Below, piece after piece: positions 21,240 through 31,850 of a stretch of 64,000 bases of DNA (within the stretch, counting starts at the first letter, position 1; each line of letters opens with the position of its first letter). Source of the stretch: Spodoptera frugiperda (lineage: Eukaryota > Arthropoda > Insecta > Lepidoptera > Noctuidae). Both the position numbers and the translations under genes were made by a program. Under the pieces are notes generated by a model. The model had not been told where the DNA came from. It made no database searches and saw only the letters and a list, made by a program, of their open reading frames with translations. Location: assembly GCF_023101765.2 (NCBI RefSeq), contig NC_064236.1, positions 20,892,571-20,956,570 of the forward strand, given 5' to 3'.

Positions 21240-21885
21240 TGTGTGACAGATTTAATAATGAAAAATATTTTATTAAATAATCACCTGAACGCACTTTAAG
21301 ATCTAATTATTTGATCTAGTTCATAAAAACGTTAAGGCATTAAACGATTTAAGTATTTCCACAGTAGGCTGGGATCCATTTATATTATTTTTAATTGCTG
21401 CAAAGTTAGACCTTAGCCGCCTTTCACAACCCTTAAGGAATTTAGTGAGTTCATTTAATATAGAGCTAACGTTTTAGAAACAGCTAATTATATCCGTAGT
21501 AATGGTGATCATAAATTCTATTTTAAATAAGGATAGTAACTTTCATCATAAATCAGTTCAATCTTTTGCAAGTTTAGTTGATAGTTCCAATGGTTTACAA
21601 ACACAATACAATATTGCACAATAAGAATAGAAATGACACTGTATCAAAAACAGAAAATGCATCTGACTCACCGGAGTCATCTAATAATAATAATATGCCA
21701 GTATCATTATCAGCAGTTTCTTCAGGACAAATTCTCTTATGTACTGCACTAATTGAAGTTGTGAATGCACTTATAAATAGCACTTACCTTGCTCGTACAT
21801 TTCAAGGTACTGGCAGCCAGACTTCTTTCATTACTGAAAATCTTAAACAGAAACTTAATTTACAATCTAGACTAGATAAGAGATA
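21240..21885 (+). pseudogene. BEL/Pao gag-protease fragment
   Basis: Scattered frames carry GWDPFILFLIAAKLDLSRL, a typical Pao gag phrase, at about 21370-21420. Near 21720-21870 the protease start reads SSGQILLCTALIEV followed by RTFQGTGSQTSFITENLKQKL. The catalytic DxGS is altered to GTGS, so the catalytic Asp is lost. It is older and more decayed than BEL 1. Confidence 0.65.
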
Positions 21886-22944
21886 GGCTTTTTATTCAGA
21901 TCTTTACTTAATATTATATATATTTAAAAATATTATTAAATTTCAAATAACAGTTAAAGTTAAAACTTATTCTATGATCTGTTGTTTGGTAGCTTTCGTA
22001 GATCTGTTTGCCAATCGACAAAGGCCTCCTTTTCCACTCTGTCCTTACTTGAGCCACTCTGTTCTTCATTACACTCGCAGCCTCCCTGACGTCATCATCC
22101 CGTCGTTTCTCTCTCTCTTCCCTTTCCCCTTCGTTGGGTGTCGTACAGTAACTTTTTTACTCCATTTATCATGACCTCTTAGCATATGGCCCGCTCATCT
22201 TGATTTGAGTCTTTTGATTTTCAGAATAACATCTGCGGTTTTAGATTTATTGCTTATATTCAGCGTACTCCTCTCCATAGCGTATTGGCAGGTTGCAAGC
22301 TTGTTTATCAATTCTTGGGCTATTCATGGTTGAGACCCAAATAATATAAGGATAGGTATGATGCAAGTATCGAACTGTTTTTTGTTTTTGGTGTTTAAAT
22401 GAAGTGTTTTATATTTTATAATTTATTTTAAGCTCCAGTATTTTTTCAATCCATTTATAATTCTTCTTTTAACTTCCTCGCGCATTGGTTCTTTATATGT
22501 TATGACCTGTCCAAGGCTATTTTATACATCAGAGTAGTTAATTTCCTACTTTTCCAACCTTTTTCCACATGTGGTGCATGTCTATAATTGGCATAAGCAC
22601 AAGATCTTGTGTCTTCATCTTGTCTTTCTTTAATGTTGGTGTTTATTCTGTTGACGTGCCTTATGATGATAAATAAATAAATAAACCTTACAGGGGTTTT
22701 GATTACATTTGTCATCAGCCTCGTTTTTTTCTGGTGTGAGCTTAAGTCCTAACTTTTCGCTTTTGTCAGCGAGGTCTGTTATCATTCTATTAATTACTTT
22801 ACATATTTTGGCAAATAGGACTACGTCATCAGCGAACCTCAGATGTATTAGCGATGTACCGTCTTCGTATGATCGGAACGCTTGAGGGACAAATCAATTT
22901 CATTATCTGGTGTTTTGGCTTCGTACAATTTCTGGTAATAGGAT

Positions 22945-23035
22945 GTTGCTATTGGTAATAGGATCATGTGCGAGAGGGACGCTATGCTATTGTCATGCTC
23001 AGTGATCGACCATCAATTGTAATAGCAGATGCTGT
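22945..23035. repeat. Small hairpin-type MITE copy, degraded
   Basis: Contains GCGAGAGGGACGC and CAGTGATCGACCAT followed by AATTGTAATAGCAGA. The same phrases frame the hairpin at 35062-35150, so both belong to one family. Confidence 0.5.
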
Positions 23036-23728
23036 TCGGTGATATTTGAGGATAAGTTTAGTACGTTGAGAGCTGCGATGTAAATTTTGTTTGCAATTGA
23101 TTTCTGTCGTTATTATTTATTGTTGGAGGGTTGTGGTCTTCATTCCCTTCGAAGACGTGGGGGATGAGGAACGAAGATGAGGAGCCTGGCTTGGGGGAGG
23201 TTGGTGTTTTCTTGTTTCGATTTTATCAGTTTCATCGGTTGGGTTCGGTTTGCATTTGCCCATTGTTAGTTGTTATTGTTTTTTGGTAGTAGACATGTTA
23301 GAAATATAGTTCGATCTGGGTTGCATCATATCAAACGCATTTGTTCTGTTTGGTTCAGTTAAAGCTACAACCCGTTATTTTTTTTTGCCTGTCTATTTAA
23401 GAAGAGGATGAAAAACAGATGATTCTCCCTTTCTTTTTTCTTAGCTATCTTTGATCTCTTTCACTATGAGTCTGTCATACTTACAAAAATTACCTGTTTT
23501 CCTCTTTTCCAAAACTTCCTTGGAATAATGTTCACTAACATTGATTACCTTCAGGTGTTTTTTGTTTTTAATTATGGCTGTTTTTTTTTTCAGTGACAAT
23601 CAAATGATCATAGTACCGGCGTCGGTTTGTTATGGTTTAGTTCCTAAGCGGTATATTTTGTTGATTTCATGATCTTCAACATTAATCTTCATATCAATTT
23701 TAAAATTTTCCCTTAGTTCTTTACGTAA

Positions 23729-24020
23729 CGACTGCCTCGTTGGTCGAGCGGTCGCAAGTGCGACTGCCGAACAAGGGGTCTCGGGTTCGATTCCCAGGTC
23801 GGGCAATGTATTGATGGGGTGTTTTCAGTTTTTCGAAAATTTCTCAGTAGTAGCACGGAGTCTGGAAATGTGCCCGGTATATGGCAATAGGCTCATCACC
23901 TATTACATGGGACTTACAACATAAATTGTGAAAAGTGGATGTACACAGTGGCATTACGTGCCATAATGTGCACCTCTGCCTACCCCTTCGGGGATTAAAG
24001 GCGTGACGATATGTATGTAT
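23729..24020 (+). mobile_element. tRNA-derived SINE with perfect target duplication
   Basis: A 292-bp element flanked by identical 13-base repeats GTTCTTTACGTAA (23716-23728 and 24021-24033). The head is tRNA-like with internal RNA polymerase III promoter boxes: A box TGGTCGAGCGG (23741) and B box GGTTCGATTCC (about 23785). The body is shared with the copies at 51057-51319 and 42825-42990, and the 3' tail is an ATGT microsatellite. It inserted in ORF1 of the minus-strand RTE element. The intact duplication implies a fairly recent insertion. Confidence 0.9.
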
Positions 24021-24099
24021 GTTCTTTACGTAATTCAGAGGTTGATGCTTCTTTTCCTTCATGTCCATTATATTATTATATTATAATATTTTTGTTCTT

Positions 24100-25138
24100 T
24101 TCCCCTCTCTTATAGTCAATCTGGGCATTCCGTGATACACAAAGTCACAACAAGCTGAAAATCAGTGAAGTTGTTCAAAATACAATTATAAATGTTAGAA
24201 GTTACCAATCATTGCATTGCATAGAAAAGAAAATATTCCAGGTCAATGGTAAAAAAAATGAGTTTTTCGTGATTTTTAGGGAAAAGGTAAGTTTTATTGA
24301 ATAATTTTATCTGAGACAAAATTGTAGATCACAAAATTATCTACATAAACGTACTTATAATGTTTTTCATACGTGCCACCGTTTTTGAGATATTACGATC
24401 TTAAAAGTTGTAAAAGTTGTAATCGTCATAATATGAACACGTTTCCACGTCACCTATGAGGTAGTGTACCACTTGTGAAGTAATGTGTAGTTTCCCTGAA
24501 AATTGCGAAAAACTATTTTTTCTTACCTTTGACTTGGAATATTTTCTTTTCTAAACTTCTAAATGCCAGAATCTCTAGAGTTTTGCTCCAAAAAAATATA
24601 GTTTACAGGCAATAGAATGCTTTCTATTGCTGCTCTACTAGTGATAACTAAAACATGTTTAAAAGCCTTTAGAACTTGCGGTTTCTACCTAAATCTAAGA
24701 ACAAAATATTATATTTTTAGGTTAGGTACCAGTTTAGGTTAATTGCAGTTATAATGGTAGAAATAATTAAATTAACTGCTTTATATTATTACAATGCTAT
24801 CGTAGGGTGTTTAGCTATGAAAGGAAGGAATGTCAACACCAATATCAACTTTAGTAATCCTACTTTTAATAATTTAGGTCATAACGAAACAACAATGTAA
24901 ATAGAACAGACAGAGCGAATGTCAAGTAATGACTTTTTGACATAACTGACGTACGCACGCCAATGACGTTTCGTTGCATCTAATCACTAACGTTCAAACA
25001 CGAAATAATAATTACAATATGCTTTCATTATAATACACATATATTATAAAAAAAAATAACGAATACCAAATTCATATTAAGATCCGTATACATTACATTA
25101 ATAAATCTTTCTTTTTATTAAATTTTGTTTGTTGCCGA
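24100..25138. other. AT-rich region with a short coding-like remnant and repeat pieces
   Basis: At 24133-24270 the plus strand reads a degraded frame with LKISEVVQNTIINV, matching the minus-strand remnant at 25575-25955. 24560-24650 (GTATAGTTTACAGGC-like phrase and TTCTATTGCTGCTC) is related to 52055-52145. The rest shows nothing recognisable. Confidence 0.35.
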
Positions 25139-25372
25139 CGTGAAACAACGCTTGTGTTTCGTTGTGTGAGTGAGGTTACCGGAGGCCCAATTCCCCCCTT
25201 CCCAATCTTCCTAATCCCCGATTCCCGAACAACAACCCTTAAATTCCTAACCCCCAAAAACCCCGGCAACGCACTTGTAACGCCTTTGATGTTTCAACTG
25301 TCCATTGGCGGGGGCGATTGCTTACCATCAGGTGATACGTCAGCTCGTTTACGTCATGTATCATAAAAAAAT
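25139..25372 (-). repeat. Dispersed moth repeat, inverted copy
   Basis: The reverse complement matches 48745-48990: ACCTGATGGTAAGCAATCGC, then GCGTTGCCGG, a G-rich stretch, GGGCCTCCGGTAACCTC and a CAAGCGTTGTTTCACGTCGG end. I recognise it as a very common lepidopteran interspersed repeat. The 70-codon frame across it is an accident of its composition. Confidence 0.65.
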
Positions 25373-25574
25373 ATATATTTTTTGTTCCACGTGTAAGCGT
25401 ACTAAGAAACGCAGATGTTTGCGATAAAAACAGAAAATAGGCCTTAGGTTTTTTTTATTCTTTTTATTCCCTAATTTTTATCCGCATCTTTATCAGAATA
25501 ATGGTTAAATAACTAAGGGTCCTATTTTCATTGCAAAATTTTGATTAATTTACATTTCTTATACATTGATGAAA

Positions 25575-25955
25575 TTGAGTGGGGCAGGATCTGGCATTGT
25601 CATTTCATTTAAAATTGTATTTTGAACAACTTCACTTATTTTCAGGTTGTCGTGAGTTTTTGTATGTATTGCTTTTCTTATAATTTGGTCTGATTTACTG
25701 GGTTATTAAGAAACTATTTCATTTTCTAGCTTTCCAACTTAATTTTTTAAGTTTTTGTTTTCTTCAACTAATGGAATAAATTTTTCTTCATATTTTTTCC
25801 ATAATACAATACTATTTGGGATAGAAACCTTAGGTTTAACAGATTGGTTTTTCATTTGATCAAAAAATATGTTGAATACTTCCTTAGTGTTATTGTCGGT
25901 TGTTGCGTGTGGTGGAACGTATATTTTTTTGTTGGAAACACTAACGCTAATAAGT
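25575..25955 (-). pseudogene. Coiled-coil-like reading frame remnant, unrecognised
   Basis: On the minus strand the sequence reads NTKEVFNIFFDQMKNQSVKP, IPNSIVLWKKYEEKFIPLVE, ENKNLKN, then stops and IHTKTHDNLKISEVVQNTIL. The heptad-like KYEEKF...EENKNLKN suggests a short coiled coil. A second copy of its last part lies at 24133-24195 in the opposite orientation, so it is probably from a transposon. I cannot name the family. Confidence 0.4.
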
Positions 25956-26214
25956 CAATGTCACATACACAAACATCAGTTCGATTGACGTAGGGTCAGT
26001 AAACAAGTATGCTATGTTATATAACCTCAAATTGATGTTTATATTCGGCTTCTTATTTTGCTGTGGTCCTCTATAATCACACTTGATTATCAATAAAAAC
26101 TTCCCGAAGGTTTTGCTAGCGTTTTGTAGCTATGTTGGACTAGAAATATAGTTCTGTGAGTATATTTAATCGCTTGATTTCTTTAGGAGCTCCCACTATA
26201 ATGTTAGTCCTAAC

Positions 26215-27120
26215 GTGTCCGTTATCCCAGCCAGATGTTGTCAAATGTGGCCATTTCAATCTTACAGATTTTTAGTTCTCCAGCTTCTGTAATTGTGCCG
26301 CACATTTTTAAATTTGTGCCCCTTATAGTTTTTTAGATATTTCAGAAAAACACTTCCTGCTGGGGTAACGTTACCGCAGCCAGATCGTTTTCTTTTTAAT
26401 GGGAATATTGAAATAAATACTACCTATACAATTAGTACCGTATGTGAGGTAAATGTTCCGCTTTATTTCATCTTTGATTATCTTCGGTTGCAAAGTTATT
26501 TGAGATTTTGCTGCTAGATCTCTGAAACGGTTAAGTGGATTCTTATAATATTTCGCACATGACTTCTTAGGAATTAGTTTAAATTTGTGCTGTAATAAAA
26601 ACACAAAATATTGCATAGTTTAAAGGTTATTTTATTCAATAGAAAAACGCTTTATTTGTTCCTAGCACCCTAAATAAGAGGTTTAAAGACTTACTTTAAA
26701 CGTTATTTTGTAGCTTGTAATTGCCTTCAAATGTGCATGAAGTTTCATTAGTATCCGGTAAGTATTTAACAAGTTATGATGATATGCAGCTCTTCACGAG
26801 CACGGTCAGAAAGCGCGCAGAGTTATTTGGTCACCGTTAAGCCTGTATATGGATATATGAACTGAATGTTATATCATTTTTTTGTGCTCTATTACAGTTA
26901 TATATCTGTAAAATTTCAGCGCTGTATATTCGATAATTAACGAGATAATAAGATTAAAGCTTCAGGAAGTAAAATACCCTGGTAACCCGACCAAGTTTAG
27001 ATGGTCACAAAAAAGCGAAAACGTAGAACATTATACCCAGATCCACAGAAGCCGGAGCACTAAAAATCTGTAATATTGAAATGGCCACATTTGACAACAT
27101 CTGGCTGGGATAACGGACAC
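26215..27120. mobile_element. Unclassified DNA transposon with about 60-bp terminal inverted repeats
   Basis: The left end GTGTCCGTTATCCCAGCCAG (26215 on) is mirrored by the right end finishing GGCTGGGATAACGGACAC (27103-27120). Similarity continues inward through a GTTGTCAAATGTGGCCATTT stretch to CAGATTTTTAG, about 60 bp per side with one or two mismatches. The element is 906 bp. A minus-strand frame at 26371-26616 (81 codons, KYYKNPLNRFRDLAAKSQ) may be a transposase remnant. No clean target duplication is visible. TIRs this long in a short element suggest a non-autonomous derivative. Confidence 0.7.
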
Positions 27121-27930
27121 CCGACTAACGGTCTTCCTGTAAGGCTATTGTGGAGTGATGACTCATAGTACACCAAGTCCAATAACAATTACCTGGCAGC
27201 TTTTAGTCCACTCTCGGACCCTCGGCCCCGATGATTTATGTTTCCACTTGACCCCTAACTAGGGTGTCATCTTGTCCCCTGAGATCCGAGTGTGAATTTT
27301 TATTTTCAGGGAAATCTTAGTTTCCACTCGGCCCCCAAAGTACAGTTGCTAAGAAAATGTTTATCCGTCTACCCTCTTGTTCCATACTATTTATTAAAAA
27401 CTACCAAACCCGGCAAACTCCGTTTCGCCAACATTTTTTTTTGCTATAAACCTCACGGAGCCCGAGACCTTTCTAACGAATGCAAAACCGTGGAAATCGA
27501 TTCGTGCGTTCTGGAGTTATAGCGTCAGGAAGGAAAACCCGACTTATTTTTATATAATAGAATATAATTTTATGTGATTTTACTTTAGTGTAATACCAAG
27601 CTTCGTGAATATAAGCTTCACATGAACCGCTTTAGCAGCGAAGGCCTCTCCACATATTAAACGAGAAATATTTGTATGGCCAAATGTCGCCAGAATTCAG
27701 CACTCCACGCAGATAAAGTGGCGGACAAAACAGTTTTTTTTTTACTATTTTAAAGAAAAGTTATTAAATAAAAAAAAACACCCTTAGTGTCTTTTAAACA
27801 TTTGTAGTCGACTGTACCAAAATTTATTTTTTTGACTAGGGGACGAGAGTGGACAACGTTTCTATGCCTTTTCTATGAAAATCCACTCTCGTCCCCCGGA
27901 GGCCGAGTGTGGACTATGTTAGGGGACGAG
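27121..27930. other. Repeat-rich non-coding block
   Basis: Contains phrases common in moth repeats (ATCGATTCGTGCGTTCTGGA, GTTATAGCGTCAGGAAGG). A perfect 15-base inverted repeat (27839-27853 GGGGACGAGAGTGGA and 27882-27896) has a 28-base loop. Related phrases (CCACTCGGCCCCC, GGGGACGAG) recur at 27240-27330 and 27915, suggesting a MITE or its ends. No coding potential is seen. Confidence 0.35.
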
Positions 27931-27931
27931 T

Positions 27932-28015
27932 TGAAATATCCTTGAACGTATATTAAGTGGTATTGTAAATTATAATTATATAATGGTATTGTATATGGTC
28001 GAATTTTGACCACTA
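27932..28015 (+). repeat. Dispersed repeat family R, partial copy 1
   Basis: Shares CTTGAACGTA(T)NTTAAGTGGTATT and GGTCGAATTTTGACCACTAG with 38072-38215 (inverted) and 62280-62440. Confidence 0.6.
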
Positions 28016-28059
28016 GGCGACCACCAGTATGTATTAACAGTTCAGTTAATAGTGTGCAG

Positions 28060-28881
28060 GCTGGAATTTAAACACATGATTTGTGTAATTTGTAACGAAG
28101 AAAATGATGAAAATACTGTACAATTCACATCAGCTACATTAGATAAAAGCAAATCTTTATTAAAAATAATAAAAGACAATTATCACTATCACTACATAGT
28201 ATAAAACAAAGTAGCTTTCTCTGTCGCTATGTCCCTTTGTTTAAATCTTTAAAACTACGCAACGGATTTTGATGCGGTTTTTGTAATAGATAGAGTGATT
28301 CAAGAGGAAGTTTTATGTGTATAATACACGCATAATAATTATATCTCCATTGCACCCATGCGAAGTTAGGGCGGGCCACTAGTTTAAAATATAATGATTT
28401 TTCTATGTCAGAAGAAGTTTATGAAAAAAATAATAAGTTATGATTCATCAAATCTACCACCGTGTCAATGCGAGCTACAACAACAATTATTAAGTGATGA
28501 ATATATTACAAATATCTGGCGGAATAGTCATTTAAAGGAATCAACGTTTCTTACCCCTGAAAATAATGGTTTGAACTTAATCGATGACTACTACGATTTT
28601 AATTGGTTTGAGGGAGATACAGTTCCTGCTTCTACATGCGACATACTTTTACAAAACCCTATTAATGCTGATACTGCCGCAGCACAGTCAACTGAAACTG
28701 AAGATAAGATTAAATATACAGTCCTGCGTATTTGAAGGCGACATTCAATTCTCAATGACATTATTAATTCATTAAAATATTTTTTCCTTCAAAGGAGGAA
28801 AACGATATCGAAGAGTCGGATTATGACGAAGCAAGTAGTAATGAGCAAGTGTCGGATGATAATGATATTAATGTAAATTAA
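28060..28881 (+). pseudogene. Deleted copy of an uncharacterised insect repeat-encoded protein
   Basis: 28075-28188 reads MICVICNEENDENTVQFTSA, a CxxC start, then LDKSKSLLKIIKDNY. A Helitron interrupts at 28189. From 28394 a frame gives LPPCQCELQQQLLSDEYITN, IWRNSHLKE, NGLNLIDDYYDFNWFEGDTVP and a polar tail. After a likely intron (to about 28795) an acidic end EENDIEESDYDEASSNEQ stops at 28879-28881. I have seen similar N- and C-terminal modules at the two ends of a long, uncharacterised protein that is repeated in insect genomes. Here the middle is missing. Function is unknown, and a transposon origin is inferred from its multiplicity. Confidence 0.5.
28189..28382 (+). mobile_element. Short non-autonomous Helitron (Lep1-like)
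   Basis: Begins TCACTACATAGTATAAAACA and ends GGCGGGCCACTAG, followed by T, with an A before it. The TC start, CTAG end and A-T target are Helitron hallmarks. The body (CTACGCAACGGATTTTGATG, GCGAAGTTAGGGCGGGC) is that of the short Helitrons common in Lepidoptera. 194 bp, inserted in the pseudogene at 28060-28881. Confidence 0.75.
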
Positions 28882-28884
28882 AAA

Positions 28885-28996
28885 TAATGTTGATTACACA
28901 ACCATTATTAAAAAAATATTACATCTATATTTTTTTATTTCATTTAATGTCTTTCACAGTGTATTTATTCACGTTAAGCCTCTTGCTCGCACGCTC
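28885..28996. other. AT-rich 3' flank
   Basis: Nothing recognised. TAAAAATAATG and polyA-like runs follow the stop at 28879. Confidence 0.3.
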
Positions 28997-28999
28997 TTA

Positions 29000-29137
29000 C
29001 GGCGCATTCCAATAAACTACGGATCGGTAGATGTGCCTACGAGCCGTAGAATTTTGACACATTTTGTATGGAGCTTATGTCAAAATTCTACGGCTCGTAA
29101 GCAAATTTACCGATCGGTAGTTTATTGGAATGCGCCG
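29000..29137. mobile_element. Palindromic MITE with TTA target duplication
   Basis: Starts CGGCGCATTCCAATAAACTA and ends with its complement. The arms pair over about 60 bases with few mismatches, around a loop near 29060-29080. TTA lies at 28997-28999 and 29138-29140. A 3-bp TTA/TAA duplication is typical of Tourist-type MITEs moved by PIF/Harbinger transposases, two families of which occur in this window. Confidence 0.75.
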
Positions 29138-29140
29138 TTA

Positions 29141-30119
29141 GCATCTTTCCCCTCGCTTGTCAAGGTCTTACGTTACTCAGAACAGTTGTCTGTCACATAG
29201 GTAAGATTTATTATTATATAAATAAAAAATAATTACTGTTTAAAGTAAAAATTTATGGTAAAACATTAATTGTTTATTATAATTTGTTTAAACTATGAAA
29301 AAACGGAAAGCACAATAAAAATTGGGTAAACATTGCAATTTATAGTTTAAAAATCAATATCCAACAAAGATATAGCTAAGCTATACAAAGATAGTTTAAA
29401 AAATAATATCCAATATAATTCGTTCACTGTAACTCTATTTCGGTCTGAAAACCCACTCCACTAATTTGTCGAAAGTCAACAGTTCAGAGTGGGAACAAAT
29501 ACATTATTAGGATTTGTTGATTACTAATTACTTACAGTAAACTACATTATATATCAAAACACTTAATTATTATATTATCGGCTTACTCGCGTAACTGTTT
29601 GACGAGGAACTCGACTAGGTATTTACACGAAAGTAATAATAAAATCAAAAAACTTTCTTATTATATTCCTATTTCAATATTATCATCTGTGTAACGTCGG
29701 GCCAGTACAAGCCATACCACATTATTAGTACCAGAATAATATTCTGGAGATCCCAGAAGAATGTTAAGTTCCGAGACTCTATATCTCCTAAACTGCTGAA
29801 CATATTCAAGTGTAATTCAATTCCTCAATCTTTCAAACTAACTTGTTTGATTTTTAGGTACAATAATGGTTTGCGACCCGAGAAAGGACGCAGAATATAT
29901 TTACAACTGAAACCTCACGGAAACGGGCTCAGTACGGGAAAACCGTTTTGTTTGAAACCACTAATATAAATTAATTTCACAATGTGTAGCAATTCTAACT
30001 CCGTTCAACCGTGTAAAACGGACGACCAAACATAAATAAAGAAACATAAAAAAAAACGGACAAACAAATAAACATAATATAACTTAGGTACTGAATCGAT
30101 TCTGATGACAATTGTTACT
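29141..30119. other. AT-rich region without recognised gene
   Basis: 29568-29622 (CGGCTTACTCGCGTAACTG, GACGAGGAACTCGACTAG) is a fragment of the Penelope-like terminal module found at 31269-32626. Nothing else is recognised. Confidence 0.4.
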
Positions 30120-30204
30120 TTGTTACAGCCGTAGAATATTCCTTGAAAAGCCCAAATTCTACAACAAGTCATTCTACGTGGACGAAGTCGCGGGTAACAG
30201 CTAG
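30120..30204 (+). mobile_element. Helitron 3' terminus
   Basis: GACGAAGTCGCGGGTAACAG leads into CTAG followed by T (30201-30204), the usual lepidopteran Helitron end. The 5' end is not identified. 30233-30300 (CGAAAACGGCTGGACCATTT) looks like part of another Helitron. Confidence 0.55.
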
Positions 30205-30372
30205 TCTATATAACAATCAATTGCTGTTTGTTAGTCTCGCTAAAAATCGAAAACGGCTGGACCATTTTCGCAAATTTTGTTCTTGAATTATTAATGTAGA
30301 AGTCAAAGGAAGATTTAAAATATGAGATAATAAATATTGTTTGAGCTAGTGGAGACATAATAATGTACTTAC

Positions 30373-30546
30373 ATCATAATGAGCCCGTTTGTATCTGAAG
30401 TCATAGATGACGCTGTAGCTCTGGACCACGGTAAGTAGTTCAGAGTGTGTGCCTGTCTTCACAGAGAGAAATCCAAGGATCTTCCCAGTCATTTTTAGGT
30501 TGGTCTTCTTAATGACCAGTTTAGCGTGGGCCAATTGCCCAATTTG
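30373..30546 (-). CDS. Host-like coding exon, unknown protein (downstream exon)
   Basis: Minus-strand exon of exactly 58 codons between a TATTTTAG acceptor and a GTAAGT donor, phase 0 at both ends. It reads QIGQLAHAKLVIKKTNLKMT, GKILGFLSVKTGTHSE, LLTVVQSYSVIYDFRYKRAHYD. It joins in phase to the exon at 32645-32817 across a 2.1-kb intron that has taken up a MITE and the Penelope-like insertion. Alternating hydrophobic residues suggest beta strands. No TE family motif is visible and no stop interrupts it. I do not recognise the protein; it may be an extracellular or lumenal domain. Further exons would lie at lower coordinates but I could not find them. Confidence 0.55.
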
Positions 30547-30815
30547 CTAAAATACAGAAATTTATAAGTTAATTCGTACTGACAAGTTCACTTATATACT
30601 TATATATGGGCCAGAGTACACGGAGGGGCGGGTCAATCTTGTAACAAAAGCGGTCACATTGACCAGCCTAAAAGGAAGCAAGCAGCTAGAAAGGATATAC
30701 GGGTAAGTATTCAATATTTTTAATGTGATATTTTTTGGAAAAAAGTGTTAGATATTTACTGAACTTAAATAGAAAGAAATAGAAAAGATGGGCAGCAATG
30801 TATGGGCGATGCACC

Positions 30816-30975
30816 TATAACCCGGGCGCAATAACTTGACACCTGACTCAAATGACGTTTGTCTAGCTAGAGTACAAATAGTCGTAGCTGAAGGACGAGA
30901 GCGGGGCCTCGCGCGGGGTAGCGGGAGGGGAGTCGAGATTCGAGCCATGTGTCTAGTTGTTGCGCCCGGGTTGTA
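30816..30975. mobile_element. MITE with GC-rich interior
   Basis: About 27-base inverted ends: TATAACCCGGGCGCAATAAC at 30816 and, inverted, GTTGTTGCGCCCGGGTTGTA at 30956-30975. 160 bp, with a purine-rich GC interior. It lies in the intron of the minus-strand host-like gene. Confidence 0.65.
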
Positions 30976-31325
30976 CATTCGGCACAGATTACATTACTGT
31001 TGTTTTAAAGCTATCACAGCGATTATAATCAAATATCAATAAAAAAAAACAAATTGTATGACAAGGGCACGGACCAAGAGTCTGGAGACAACAAATGTAA
31101 ATAAACTTATAAAAAAAATCGAATAATAAATATTGGAATCATACCTGTCATCAGGAAGTTTATAATTAAATATATTGTACGTATCGACCTGGCTTGATCT
31201 ACTGTGAAGTGTAGGTACCTATGCACTTATTATTATGACTTTATTAAAAGCTAACTAGAAATAGTTATGATTTTATTGTAACTTTCGTGAGACATACTAA
31301 ATTAATTATTATGTTATCGGTTTAC

Positions 31326-31850
31326 TCACGCAATGTTTTGACGAGGAGCTCGACTAGTTTCAAGCCATGCTAGAGGCTCATATTCATGAGCATCATTCCG
31401 CGACACACGACGCGGCGATTGTCGCGCTGCTACTGGGCAATTCGAGCTACGCACCCATAGCGCCCTCTGCCTGGAATCGCGCGTAATATCCGGCGCGCGC
31501 GACGATGTTGGCTCGTTAGACTCGCTCGCCGGCGGCTGCGTAGGTGTTGGGTTCGATTCTCGGGTCGACGCAAAAATGGTGCTACATACCGCGCTCACTG
31601 TGTCACACTCCAGACCCGCAACATTGTGGGCTGATGCAGATAGTAGACTTGGCTTCCAGGCAGGAGGTAATGCCCAGCCACCGTCTCTGTTGAAATTAGG
31701 ACGACGACTTATTTCGATGGCCTCACGTACTATCCGCGGTACAAAGTATTTCTCCCTCGCTAGTACGGAGACCTTGTCGAAACGTTCTTTGAGTCTGGTT
31801 ATGATGTTGCGGCGAGTTTCCCCGATGTAACTCGAGCCACAGTCATGTAC
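31326..31850 (-). pseudogene. GIY-YIG endonuclease end, left arm
   Basis: Minus-strand reading gives DCGSSYIGETRRNI, then jumps straight to FDKVSVLAREKYFVPR, IVREAIEISRRPNFNRDGGW and the terminal module. The part corresponding to HIRSVKNLDTHTSAVAEHAC in the right arm is deleted, so the domain is broken. Confidence 0.75.

Larger units (their letters stand above)
21960..24065 (-). mobile_element. RTE-type LINE, minus strand, with nested SINE and MITE
   Basis: Minus-strand reading starts near 24062 with an ORF1-like frame (EASTSELRKELRENFKIDMK, INVEDHEINKIYRLGTK), which is cut by the SINE at 23729-24020. After degraded sequence, reverse transcriptase appears at 22860-22690 (LRFADDVVLFAKICKVINRM, then DKSEKLGLKLTPEKNEA). 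The C-terminal part follows at about 22400-21965 (NKLATCQYAMERSTLN, RWAGHMLRGHDKWSKKVT). The FADD active site and the WAGHM stretch are characteristic of RTE elements. Endonuclease and the first half of RT are lost. A hairpin MITE relative sits at about 22950-23035. Confidence 0.75.

Noticed and set aside
23731..23806. tRNA gene (A and B boxes, tRNA-like fold)
   Set aside because: It continues into a 200-bp SINE body with tail and 13-bp target duplications, and two relatives occur in the window, so it is a SINE head.
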